Shown here: piece by piece, positions 8,840-16,939 of the stretch
Numbering within the stretch: the first letter of the stretch is position 1
How the letters are laid out: every line of letters starts with the position of its first letter
DNA from: Caballeronia hypogeia
Lineage (GTDB): Bacteria; Pseudomonadota; Gammaproteobacteria; Burkholderiales; Burkholderiaceae
Direction: 5' to 3'
Assembly: GCF_001544875.2 (NCBI RefSeq)
Contig: NZ_FCOA02000005.1
Location: forward strand, 204,461 to 268,460
Length of the DNA: 64,000 nucleotides
Notes under the pieces: model-generated
Database searches by the model: none
What the model saw: the letters and a program-made list of their open reading frames with translations, nothing else
What the model was told of the DNA's origin: nothing
Program-made: the position numbers and the translations under genes

Positions 8840-9808
8840 TTGAAATCCGTCTTTTTTACCGTTTGTCATAGCGAGAAGATTTTGAGAATTGGTATTGCGG
8901 CCATCTTCAAGAACGAATGCGAATCCATTGTTGAGTGGATTGCGTTTCACCGGGCCGTCGGCGTCGACTATTTTATTATTTCAGATAATGAAAGCACGGA
9001 TGGCTCTCGCGAGCTTTTGAAGCGCCTTGACAGGGCAGGGTTGATCAAAGTAAAAGATTTTCCCACTCAGCCCGGTCAGCGACCACAGTTGCCAGCCTAT
9101 GACAATATGCTGACCGTCTGCCCGCAGACGGTCGATTTGCTGGCATTCATCGATGCGGATGAATTCATCTATCCGACCAACGGCGAGGAGACGATTCGTC
9201 CATTATTTGAAAAAATATTCTCGAATCAGACAGTGAGCGCGTTGGCTCTGAATTGGTCTATTTTCGGTTCGTCGGGGCATATTTTCCTGAAAGAAGGACT
9301 GGTGATCGACCGTTTCAAGAAGATGGCCGTGAAGGACTTTAGTGTCAACAACCACTACAAGAGTGTGGTGAGGCCCGCGCACGTCGCATCGTTCGAGAAC
9401 CCTCATCACGCGAACTTAAAAAGCGGTCGTTACGTTAATTCGAAAGGGGAAGATCTGGTCTATCACCCGGATCACGGTCATGGATTAAGTCATGATGTCG
9501 GCTGGGACGGCGCTCGGATTAACCATTACGCTGTGAAGTCCCTTGAAGAGTTTCTTGTAGGAAAGAGCCGGAAGGGAAGCGCGAGCCGAGAGTCGCGCGT
9601 GAAGCACGAGACGTATTTTCGCCGCCACGACAAGAACGACCTTGACTTCGAAATGCCGAAATCGTTACGTGAAAAGGTCCTGACGGAGATTGCTTCGATT
9701 CAGGAGAAGCTCAGCAGCGTTGCGGCTTTGGAAGTTGCTGAAGAGGTAATCGAAGGCAAGACCACCTTCTGGCGAAAATTGAAGGATTCAATCGGACGTC
9801 CGGCGTGA
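8840..9808 (+). CDS. Family 2-like (GT2_4/GT92-type) glycosyltransferase
   Basis: This cytoplasmic glycosyltransferase is probably involved in capsule assembly. The conserved core begins at residue 16 with RIGIAAIFKNE, followed by ISDNESTDGS and the metal-binding FIDADEF with DAD at about 105-107. His-rich segments NNHYKS and INHYAVKS fit the family that includes GT92-like and putative beta-glycan transferases. No ATG start is available. I use TTG at 8840, but TTG at 8882 begins just before the conserved core and may be the real start. The surrounding DNA is clearly AT-richer than the rest of the window. It converges on the GH16 gene. Confidence 0.75.
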   Translation: MKSVFFTVCHSEKILRIGIAAIFKNECESIVEWIAFHRAVGVDYFIISDNESTDGSRELLKRLDRAGLIKVKDFPTQPGQRPQLPAYDNMLTVCPQTVDLLAFIDADEFIYPTNGEETIRPLFEKIFSNQTVSALALNWSIFGSSGHIFLKEGLVIDRFKKMAVKDFSVNNHYKSVVRPAHVASFENPHHANLKSGRYVNSKGEDLVYHPDHGHGLSHDVGWDGARINHYAVKSLEEFLVGKSRKGSASRESRVKHETYFRRHDKNDLDFEMPKSLREKVLTEIASIQEKLSSVAALEVAEEVIEGKTTFWRKLKDSIGRPA

Positions 9809-9864
9809 TACTTCGTCTCGCGACTTTCCGTAATCGTGCCCGGCTAGTCGCGGGGTACATCATC

Positions 9865-9899
9865 GCACCATGCTTTGCTTGTGAGACCGAGCATGGTGC
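9865..9899. terminator. Hairpin between convergent genes
   Basis: Arms GCACCATGCT (9865-9874) and AGCATGGTGC (9890-9899) are perfectly complementary with a 15-base loop. The hairpin sits in the 144-base gap between the convergent ends of the 8840-9808 glycosyltransferase and the GH16 gene. There is no T-run on either side, so it is a possible bidirectional transcription barrier and not a textbook terminator. Confidence 0.45.
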
Positions 9900-9952
9900 G
9901 GCAATCGAACGGGTTGCCATGGTTTGCCGATATGCGCAACTGCCGCTGTGTG

Positions 9953-10819
9953 TTATTGAGGCGGGAAAACACGGACTCGTCTGAATAAGGTCGCGGCCCC
10001 TGAAGGATTGTCAGGAGGTTTTTGACCCCACGGAACTATCGCATTGGAAAGATGGATCTCAGCCGGCGCTTTGATGGAGCCATTCGTCTTGAGTGCGACG
10101 TAGGGCTCGCCATCAATCGAAAAGACCACTTCATCTTCGCTCCACAGGACACCATAGTCATGAAATCCCTCGGAAAGATTCTTCTGGAGGCTTATGCGGC
10201 TCGACACCATCGTGTGTGATCGTCCCTTGGGTGGGTGCCACTGATGGACCGCGGAAGTGGACGCATTCGGATAGAAGGTCTCTGTAACGTCGATTTCGTA
10301 CCCATCGCGCGTAACCAACCAGAACGCGTTATCCACGCCGGGAATCGCGGCGATCTTCATCGACGCTTCGAAATAGCCAAATTTATAAGTAGCCTTACTT
10401 ATGATTTGCCCGGTTGACCATTTCGCCTGGCAGTCGGTGACCGGTTTGATTTGAAGCATCAATCCGCTTGCGGTGGTCGAGGTGCTCTGAGGCCGAACGC
10501 ACGAGATGAGTTTCGTATTTTCGCGGGATGGCAACGTCCAGTCGCTCAGGTCGTCCGGGTTGTTGAATCGGGCCTCGAAGACCGGTGATACCGCGCCGGA
10601 CCGATATCGCGCAATCGTTTCCCTATCCTTGTCGGAAATAGTGCGGCGAAACGCGTAGTCTTGATCCGGCGTCGTCTCACGCATGGGTCCGGCATAGATC
10701 GCGGGATGAGGGTTATTCCACGTTTGCGCATGAGCCAGGCCGCAAACTGCGATCAGCGCCGTGCCGAAAGCACGGATTCCCCGCGTCGCCACACATCGAA
10801 TCGAGAAAGCGTTCGTCAT
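9953..10819 (-). CDS. Secreted glycoside hydrolase family 16-type enzyme
   Basis: The mature protein is predicted to act in the periplasm or outside the cell on beta-linked glycans. The GH16 catalytic signature EIDVTE is complete at residues 175-180, supplying the nucleophile, the assisting aspartate and the acid/base. Aromatic residues nearby (FGYFEASMKI, AFWLV) fit the jelly-roll substrate cleft. I place the start at the ATG at 10819 because a normal signal peptide follows it (cleavage after AHA near residue 31). Reading from further upstream would overlap the pyruvyltransferase gene. It is the last gene of the long minus-strand capsule operon. It may trim or release the polymer, or be a transglycosylase. 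Confidence 0.85.
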   Translation of the reverse strand: MTNAFSIRCVATRGIRAFGTALIAVCGLAHAQTWNNPHPAIYAGPMRETTPDQDYAFRRTISDKDRETIARYRSGAVSPVFEARFNNPDDLSDWTLPSRENTKLISCVRPQSTSTTASGLMLQIKPVTDCQAKWSTGQIISKATYKFGYFEASMKIAAIPGVDNAFWLVTRDGYEIDVTETFYPNASTSAVHQWHPPKGRSHTMVSSRISLQKNLSEGFHDYGVLWSEDEVVFSIDGEPYVALKTNGSIKAPAEIHLSNAIVPWGQKPPDNPSGAATLFRRVRVFPPQ

Positions 10820-10890
10820 TTCGTTTTCTGTTGTGGCAAGAAGCCGTTGAATTATTCTGTGAGCAGATCGCCGAAGCAGGCCTGCCGGCT

Positions 10891-12012
10891 TTAGTGCGTT
10901 TCGATCAAGCATCCTGCGTCTTCGAGGATCGTATAGATTTTCTCTGTGTTCTTCACCTTGAGATGGTTGAACCTCGCAGCGTCGAACACGACTTTCCCGA
11001 GTATGTCGGTGAGCGACTCTGCCGTTTCCACCTCTTCGACATGGACGTAGGGATATCCCATGGTGCTCGCCAGCTCGAGCGTGCGGCTGTCAAATGCGAC
11101 GCATACCCCTAGCTTTCCGCTCTGGATGGCGGCGACAGCACCGTGAATCCGCATGCCGATGACAAGATCGAACCTGGACATTGAATCGATCCATGTTCTC
11201 GCGTCCGAATAAAATCGCCCATTGTTGATGACATATTGAACGTACTGGTCCAGATTCAGCGACGGGTGAAGCACTCCGCGAAGCCAATCGAAGAAGTTAC
11301 GATCTTCCTCATCAAGGAATTGACGCGAATGGATCAGATTCAGGATTTTTTTATCTGTCTGATAAACGGTTACATGATCGTGTTCCCCGATCAGACGGGA
11401 CAGTACTTTCTCCGCCGCCCTGGTTTCCGCCTCCATCGTGCCGAACACATGGGCGATCTTCGGGTGCTCGATTTCAGAGTACCCATCCAGTAGTCTCTGA
11501 ATATTCCTTCCGGATGCATCCGGATTGATCGTCTGCGAGGGACAGCCCGTCACCACCACATTCGTGATGCCCATTTGCTCGAGAACGTTGGCCGTGAAGT
11601 TGCCCCGGACGCCAATGGCCTTGCAGCGTTCCGACAGAACCTTGGCGAACCTAATCGTGCCCGGCTTGAGATTCGTTATCTCGGTCTCGTTTTTTCCAGT
11701 CTGTGCGCCGAGGCCGACGCACGCCACGGGCAAATCGCAGGATTCAATAAACTCTGCCCATCCACCCAGGTCCCACGCGGGGTTGATCTGGTTGGCCGCC
11801 GGAATGACCAGGACGTCGGCTCTTTCCCGGACTTCTTCGGCCTTCAGTTTGCTCGGATGGACGAATATCTTGGGGTTGGATATCTTCCTCGACAGGGCGA
11901 ACTGGAACAGCGCGTTACCGACATTTTCGCCAATTTCGTTCAGCCCACGCACCAGATTCGGTGCGAGCAAACTGCCACCGTTGGTTCCTAGAATCGCGAC
12001 CCTTTTGATCAT
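10891..12012 (-). CDS. Polysaccharide pyruvyltransferase family protein
   Basis: Members of this family add pyruvate ketals to sugars in extracellular polysaccharides and give them negative charge. The 373-residue protein begins RVAILGTNGG, has VLVIPAANQ and VACVGLGAQ in the first domain, VVTGCPSQTINP in the middle, and the family mark GMRIHGAVAAI near residue 295. The start is the ATG at 12012, preceded by a GAGG motif at proper distance; upstream in-frame starts would enter the 3' end of the previous gene. It lies 56 bases downstream of the 816-residue glycosyltransferase gene and before the GH16 gene, which supports a capsule-modifying role. Confidence 0.85.
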   Translation of the reverse strand: MIKRVAILGTNGGSLLAPNLVRGLNEIGENVGNALFQFALSRKISNPKIFVHPSKLKAEEVRERADVLVIPAANQINPAWDLGGWAEFIESCDLPVACVGLGAQTGKNETEITNLKPGTIRFAKVLSERCKAIGVRGNFTANVLEQMGITNVVVTGCPSQTINPDASGRNIQRLLDGYSEIEHPKIAHVFGTMEAETRAAEKVLSRLIGEHDHVTVYQTDKKILNLIHSRQFLDEEDRNFFDWLRGVLHPSLNLDQYVQYVINNGRFYSDARTWIDSMSRFDLVIGMRIHGAVAAIQSGKLGVCVAFDSRTLELASTMGYPYVHVEEVETAESLTDILGKVVFDAARFNHLKVKNTEKIYTILEDAGCLIETH

Positions 12013-12068
12013 CTGTGCCTCGTGTATGTATGTCGTCTCGATCTGCAATCTTGACCGGGAGCACAAGC

Positions 12069-14519
12069 TCATCGCCTGCGCCCCTCTCGCTTTCCATGAA
12101 GAATATAGTGCTGGAATCCGGACGCGCACCGTCCAAGGTCCACAGCATTAGCCACGTCCGAATTCTTCTTCAGATAGCCTTGCTCATCGAAGTTTTGCGG
12201 AGGAGGAATGATGATCTTCCTCTGCCTCAAAACTTCGCCGATTTCCTGCCAGCTCGAATTGGCGGTGATCGGAGAGTAGCCGCTTTTCCTGAAGAGATTT
12301 CTTCGGGGTTGCGCCTTGTTGATGTTCAGGATGACCCATTTGCGATCGGCATCATCGTGTGGATCATGCGACGCGGGAGAGTTCGGTGACACCTGGTGCT
12401 GGTGCTGGTGCTTGCCATGAATTCCGCCAATCCTGTTTCGAATGTCGGTGATGTAGTAGCCGAACACCGCGGTCAATGCACCGTAATCGCTCTTTCCATA
12501 TTGGCGAACGAATTCATTGCGCGCGACGGCCGCGAATTCTTCGTGTTTGGAAATTCCTCCGACGACCGAATTGGTGTAGGCCGTCTGGGACCCTCTGTCC
12601 CGGTGATGATAATTCGCCAGTGGTTCCGTGATGACCGCAATATCTCCCTGCAGAAGGAACGCCATGTTGAAATACCAGTCGCCCAACACCGGAAGCTTTT
12701 CGTTGTATCCGCCGACGGCGTTCCAGTAGACGCGCTTGTACAGAAACGCGATCGGCGGAAATATGTTTCCGGCCGCCATTTCGGCAATTTGCACGTTCCG
12801 AACCCAATCCATGTAGGGCTGACGGCGGTGTTCGATAACCGTGTTGTCGCGTATTTCCTCGGAAACGTACGTGGTCTGAGTAATCACGCCACCATATCGG
12901 TTTCCTGGCGCGGACGCCATGAATGATACCGTCTTTTCGAGGAAGGCCGATTCCCAACTGTCGTCATCGTCATGAATGACGATGTAGTCGGATTTCGAAT
13001 GCGAAATTCCAGCGTTCGACGCTGCCTCCATTCCAAGGCTCGTCTCATTATGAACAAGAACGATCTTTCTCCTGTCAACGAGGGACTCCTCGATGACATT
13101 CAGAACTGGAAGAAGATCACCACCGTCGTTCACGATAACCCAGATGTAGTCTGCATAGCTCTGGTTTGCTACGCTCAGGGCGGCACGCTTAAGAAGCAGC
13201 GGTCTGTTCTTCGTTCTGGTAATAATGGCTACCGAAGGCCTTTCCGCACAGGTCGGTTGCAGCTCTTCTTCTGGCCCGCTGGCTTTCGGGTCGAAATAGG
13301 AGGCAATGGTCTCTTGACCCGATGCCTGGGCCTGAAGTTCACGGGCCATTGCTCCTTCGTATTCGAGCGCGATTTGCCCTTCCTGCCACAAGGCGTGCTT
13401 GATGCGTGCCTCGGAAGAAGGAAGCTCGGAGTCGGCGGGCAGTCGCAAAACCGGAACCGTGACGCTCTTGCCGAAATCGGCGGATCGCGCCTTGCCGAGC
13501 AGGGCCATGGCTTCATCGCGCGACGGGTGAACGATGATTCGGGCGGCTTCCTTGATTGCGCTGTCGTAGTTCGCGATGATTTGAGTGATCGAGGCGTTCT
13601 TTCCAGTCGTGGACAGATAGTCCATCGCACACTCGAAAAGTTCGTCATGCTCTGCATAGGTTTCGTGGACATTCTTGTCGATCAGCGCATTCGCGACAGA
13701 CGAGAATTCGCCGAAAGGAACTTCCTCGATCGAAGGCGCGTTGGGTTCGACCAGCGCCTCGATCATATGCCGGTGTCTCACGAACGCGGTGGCATAATCA
13801 CCGGACCGGTATTTTTCGCTTTGAAAGAGAATCCCGATGACATCGTCGGCAATCTTGTGATCGAACCCGGGCATCGGGATGCGACCAAAGTACAGGCCTT
13901 TCCAAGCAATGCCGGGATAAGCCTGGCTGAGCATGGATTGCATGCTGCCTTGCCAGCCGCTATCGATCAGAACGGCTCTGGTGCAGTCGCCTAGTGTTTC
14001 CTCGAGGTAGCCGTCAAACGCTTCGCTGGAGCGTTTCAGGTAGTCCTGCATGCTGACCGAAGCGGGCGTAGGTCCCTGAATCCAGCCCGGAAAGTTGAAG
14101 CCGTGCGCCATGTACTCGCTCAGCCCGAGGTCCAGGTCGGCGAGTCGGGACGGATGGTGCCGGAATACTCCCTCGATCAGGTTCCGGATAGGCTCGTTCG
14201 CGTACTCCTTGGAAATGATCTTCGTGGCCACGTCCGGCTTGTGGCGATATACGCCCTTGGCGACGGAGATTCGCGACACCCAGAACATTCCACGATTGCT
14301 GCTGTCGTGAAAGTTCTCATTTTCGAGGAATTTTTCATACAGTTTCTTGATTCGGACGCCGGCTCGGGCGCAGAACAGAAACTTGGTTTCCGGTCCGTCA
14401 AGGTAGTTGATGTATTGGTTGATACCCAGCATCCATCGCTGAATGATGGGGCCGACTACCGTGTACCCGATTTCTTTCGTCAAATTCATTTCTAAGGCAC
14501 TGCTTTTTAAGTTATTCAT
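12069..14519 (-). CDS. Large family 2 glycosyltransferase with N-terminal HAD-associated region
   Basis: This 816-residue protein has three parts. Residues 1 to about 370 hold an uncharacterised region (GPIIQRWMLGINQY, LFCARAG, VLIDSGWQGSMQ) of the kind I associate with HAD-family proteins in polysaccharide loci. Here the HAD part is the separate upstream gene. Residues about 428-640 form a GT-A domain with VAIITRTKNRP, the metal loop HDDDD at 516-520, and LGDWYFNMAFL. The C-terminal 50 residues carry a motif, SDVANAVDLG with HYILHGKREGR, like one seen at the ends of other glycosyltransferases. The gene probably adds sugars or a phospho-sugar to the capsule. It starts 28 bases after the HAD gene. 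Confidence 0.75.
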   Translation of the reverse strand: MNNLKSSALEMNLTKEIGYTVVGPIIQRWMLGINQYINYLDGPETKFLFCARAGVRIKKLYEKFLENENFHDSSNRGMFWVSRISVAKGVYRHKPDVATKIISKEYANEPIRNLIEGVFRHHPSRLADLDLGLSEYMAHGFNFPGWIQGPTPASVSMQDYLKRSSEAFDGYLEETLGDCTRAVLIDSGWQGSMQSMLSQAYPGIAWKGLYFGRIPMPGFDHKIADDVIGILFQSEKYRSGDYATAFVRHRHMIEALVEPNAPSIEEVPFGEFSSVANALIDKNVHETYAEHDELFECAMDYLSTTGKNASITQIIANYDSAIKEAARIIVHPSRDEAMALLGKARSADFGKSVTVPVLRLPADSELPSSEARIKHALWQEGQIALEYEGAMARELQAQASGQETIASYFDPKASGPEEELQPTCAERPSVAIITRTKNRPLLLKRAALSVANQSYADYIWVIVNDGGDLLPVLNVIEESLVDRRKIVLVHNETSLGMEAASNAGISHSKSDYIVIHDDDDSWESAFLEKTVSFMASAPGNRYGGVITQTTYVSEEIRDNTVIEHRRQPYMDWVRNVQIAEMAAGNIFPPIAFLYKRVYWNAVGGYNEKLPVLGDWYFNMAFLLQGDIAVITEPLANYHHRDRGSQTAYTNSVVGGISKHEEFAAVARNEFVRQYGKSDYGALTAVFGYYITDIRNRIGGIHGKHQHQHQVSPNSPASHDPHDDADRKWVILNINKAQPRRNLFRKSGYSPITANSSWQEIGEVLRQRKIIIPPPQNFDEQGYLKKNSDVANAVDLGRCASGFQHYILHGKREGRRR

Positions 14520-14547
14520 GTTCTAGCGCTGTCCCTTCACTTGCGGC

Positions 14548-15477
14548 TCACCGGGGTGGGGCAATGTCCACGGAAACCGAAAACTTGTCCTCGATCAACT
14601 CCGAGATCAGGACATGGTCAGCGAGTCTCTGGTCTATTTCTGTACGGCTGATCGGCAGATGCAGTGCGAGCCAGCCAGCGGCCCTGGCTTTCACGAAATC
14701 GCCTTTGAGGCTATCGCCGATGTGAATGAACCGATCGGAGGATTCTTGAAGCTGTTCTTCGATAGCATGAAAGATCTTCCCCGAGGCCTTTGATATTTTC
14801 GTGTCAGCGCTAGAGACGATCAGGTCGAACAAGTAGACATCGAGGCCCAGTCTCCTGAGCAGCGCCTTTATGTGTTCGGAGTGCATGTACATATCGCTGG
14901 TCAGGATGACTTTGCCACCCTTTTCCTTGTGTCGTTTTGCGTACGAGAGGAGCGCGTCGTTGATCGTCAAGCGCTCGACTTCGTAAGATAGTTCGATGTC
15001 GATGAAGTCATCTTTGAGCCGCTCAGTTCCGTCGAGCAACTTGCTGGCCGTGCTGTGAATTTCCTTGAGCGAACCCTCGCCATGACCCGAGACTTTTTGT
15101 CCCGCGCGATAGGTGGCCTTCGTGCCGAGATGACGAGCGAAGAATGCGTCCATGTCACGCATCGAGAGTTCGTTGACGAGGATTTGCGGGCTCTGATCTT
15201 CTGGTTGTTCCCAAGACGACCCTGCAACGAATGCCGACATCCTTTGGCCGATTTCCAGGAATCGCCGCAGTTCGCTTTTTTGATCTCGCAATAGAAGTGT
15301 GTCGAACACGTCCAGGGAGAGAACGAACTCTCCCGCGGGCGCGAGGTGGTCTATTTTTCTGAACAACTTTGCCTTGAACTCGTCATTGCCAAACAGGCGA
15401 AGGCGAGAGCCACAATTCTCTACCTCTGACTCTACAGCGTCGAATCGGTGTACGGTGGTAACGTTTGAGTTTTTCAT
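14548..15477 (-). CDS. HAD-superfamily hydrolase-like protein
   Basis: The 309-residue protein shows the HAD motifs. Motif I is SLDVFDTLLLRD at about residues 54-65 with both aspartates. Motif II is LTSDMYM near 195. Motif IV is HIGDSLKGDF near 250, preceded by the motif III lysine region KISKASGK. It should be a phosphatase or phosphotransferase acting on a sugar phosphate or lipid phosphate intermediate. The substrate cannot be read from the sequence. It lies between the alpha-oxoamine synthase (99 bases upstream) and the large glycosyltransferase (28 bases downstream), in the same orientation. It may work with the latter, since the two parts look like halves of a composite protein. Confidence 0.8.
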   Translation of the reverse strand: MKNSNVTTVHRFDAVESEVENCGSRLRLFGNDEFKAKLFRKIDHLAPAGEFVLSLDVFDTLLLRDQKSELRRFLEIGQRMSAFVAGSSWEQPEDQSPQILVNELSMRDMDAFFARHLGTKATYRAGQKVSGHGEGSLKEIHSTASKLLDGTERLKDDFIDIELSYEVERLTINDALLSYAKRHKEKGGKVILTSDMYMHSEHIKALLRRLGLDVYLFDLIVSSADTKISKASGKIFHAIEEQLQESSDRFIHIGDSLKGDFVKARAAGWLALHLPISRTEIDQRLADHVLISELIEDKFSVSVDIAPPR

Positions 15478-15576
15478 ATTGCTACGAGAACGCGTAATCG
15501 CGATCCGAAATTAAGATTCTGAAATTTTTGGACTCAGTTTGTATTCGCTGCTCGACATCGGGGTCGGCCGCGAAAC

Positions 15577-16923
15577 CTAGCGTGGCATCCGTTGCATGCT
15601 CGCAATGACTTCGTCGATCTCCCTCTCACCATGCGTGCAAGCAATAAAAAACCGCAACCGCGCCGACTGCTCCGGCACGGCGGGGTAGAGAATAGGCTGG
15701 ACGTTGAACCCTTCTTCAAACAGCAAACCCGACCACCGCGTAGCGCGCAGCGAACTCCCCAGAATCGCCGGAACGACCGCAATCCCCGCGCTGGTCCCTG
15801 TATCGATTCCCGCAGCCTTGGCACGCTCGAGAAAATACTTTCCGCGCGCCTGCAACGTCTCCACTCGTTCCGGCAGTTCAAGCATCCGCTTGAGCGCAGC
15901 TAGCGAAGCCGCCGCGACCGGCGGCGGCATCCCGACGCTATATAGAAAACCCGGCGCGAGAAATTTCAGATGCTCGATCAGCGCGGTTTCCCCGGCGATA
16001 TACCCGCCGCACCCGGCCAGCGTTTTGCTGAGCGTTCCCATCCAGATATCGACCGCGTCGCCACTCATGCCAAAGTGCTCGCGAATCCCACGCCCGGTCT
16101 TGCCCATGACGCCCAGCGAATGCGCCTCATCCACCATCAAGAACGCCTGATGCCGTCGCTTGATATCCACGAGCCGGGGCAAATCCGGAAAGTCCCCGTC
16201 CATGCTGTAGATTCCTTCCACAACAATCAGCACGCGTTCGAACTGGTGACGTTGTTCGAGAAGCAATGCATCGAGCGCATCCGCATCGTTGTGTGCGAAG
16301 GACAGGCGCTTCGCTCCCGCTAGCTGAATGCCCTGCAGAACGCTGTTGTGAATCAGCTCATCGTGCACGACCAGATCGCGCGGGCCGAACAGGTAGCCGA
16401 TCGTCGTCACATTGGCGGCGTGACCGCTGACAAACGTGATTGCATCGTCCACGCCATATAGCTCGGCCAGTGCGCTTTCCAGTTCGCGATGAATCGGCCG
16501 CTCGCCAGACACCAGCCGGCTCGCCGACACCGACGTTCCATAACGGTCGATCGCATCCTTGGCCGCCTGCGTCACGACCGGGTCACCCGACATGCCCAGA
16601 TAGTTGTAGCTGGCGAAATTGACGTAGCTGCGCCCGCCAATGGACGTATCCGCTCCAGCCGTCCCCTCGTGCAGCTTGAAGAACGGACTGCGCACGCCCA
16701 GGCGCGCGGCGCCGTCGTTCATGATGCGCAACTGACGATAGCCCGGATACTGATCGAAGCGCGTGAAGGCCTCCGGAACAGCACCTTTCTTCTGGCCGAC
16801 CAGCGGCGCACGCTCGTGCGTCTGCCCCGCCTGACGCAGCTTGCGCTCCAGCGTCTGCTGAATGAGTTTGTTCTTCAACGCCGAGGTCAGACCCGGCAGC
16901 CCCGAACCTTTGGATTCGCTCAT
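15577..16923 (-). CDS. Alpha-oxoamine synthase (AONS-like PLP enzyme; RkpG/WcbT-like)
   Basis: This PLP enzyme should condense an acyl thioester with an amino acid, losing CO2, to give an aminoketone. The 448-residue protein has the fold-type I marks ASYNYLGMSGD (about 104-114), the VVHDELIHNS region, the cofactor aspartate in MVDEAHSLG (263-271) and the Schiff-base lysine in GTLSKTLAGCGG (K300). It has about 90 residues before the catalytic domain that biotin synthases (BioF, about 385 residues) lack. It starts 16 bases after the polyketide synthase stop, so the synthase ACP is the likely acyl donor. Homologues in Sinorhizobium (RkpG) and Burkholderia capsule loci (WcbT) support a lipid-making role. 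Some annotate these as acyltransferases. Confidence 0.87.
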   Translation of the reverse strand: MSESKGSGLPGLTSALKNKLIQQTLERKLRQAGQTHERAPLVGQKKGAVPEAFTRFDQYPGYRQLRIMNDGAARLGVRSPFFKLHEGTAGADTSIGGRSYVNFASYNYLGMSGDPVVTQAAKDAIDRYGTSVSASRLVSGERPIHRELESALAELYGVDDAITFVSGHAANVTTIGYLFGPRDLVVHDELIHNSVLQGIQLAGAKRLSFAHNDADALDALLLEQRHQFERVLIVVEGIYSMDGDFPDLPRLVDIKRRHQAFLMVDEAHSLGVMGKTGRGIREHFGMSGDAVDIWMGTLSKTLAGCGGYIAGETALIEHLKFLAPGFLYSVGMPPPVAAASLAALKRMLELPERVETLQARGKYFLERAKAAGIDTGTSAGIAVVPAILGSSLRATRWSGLLFEEGFNVQPILYPAVPEQSARLRFFIACTHGEREIDEVIASMQRMPR

Positions 16924-16939
16924 GTTGCGCTTATCGAAC

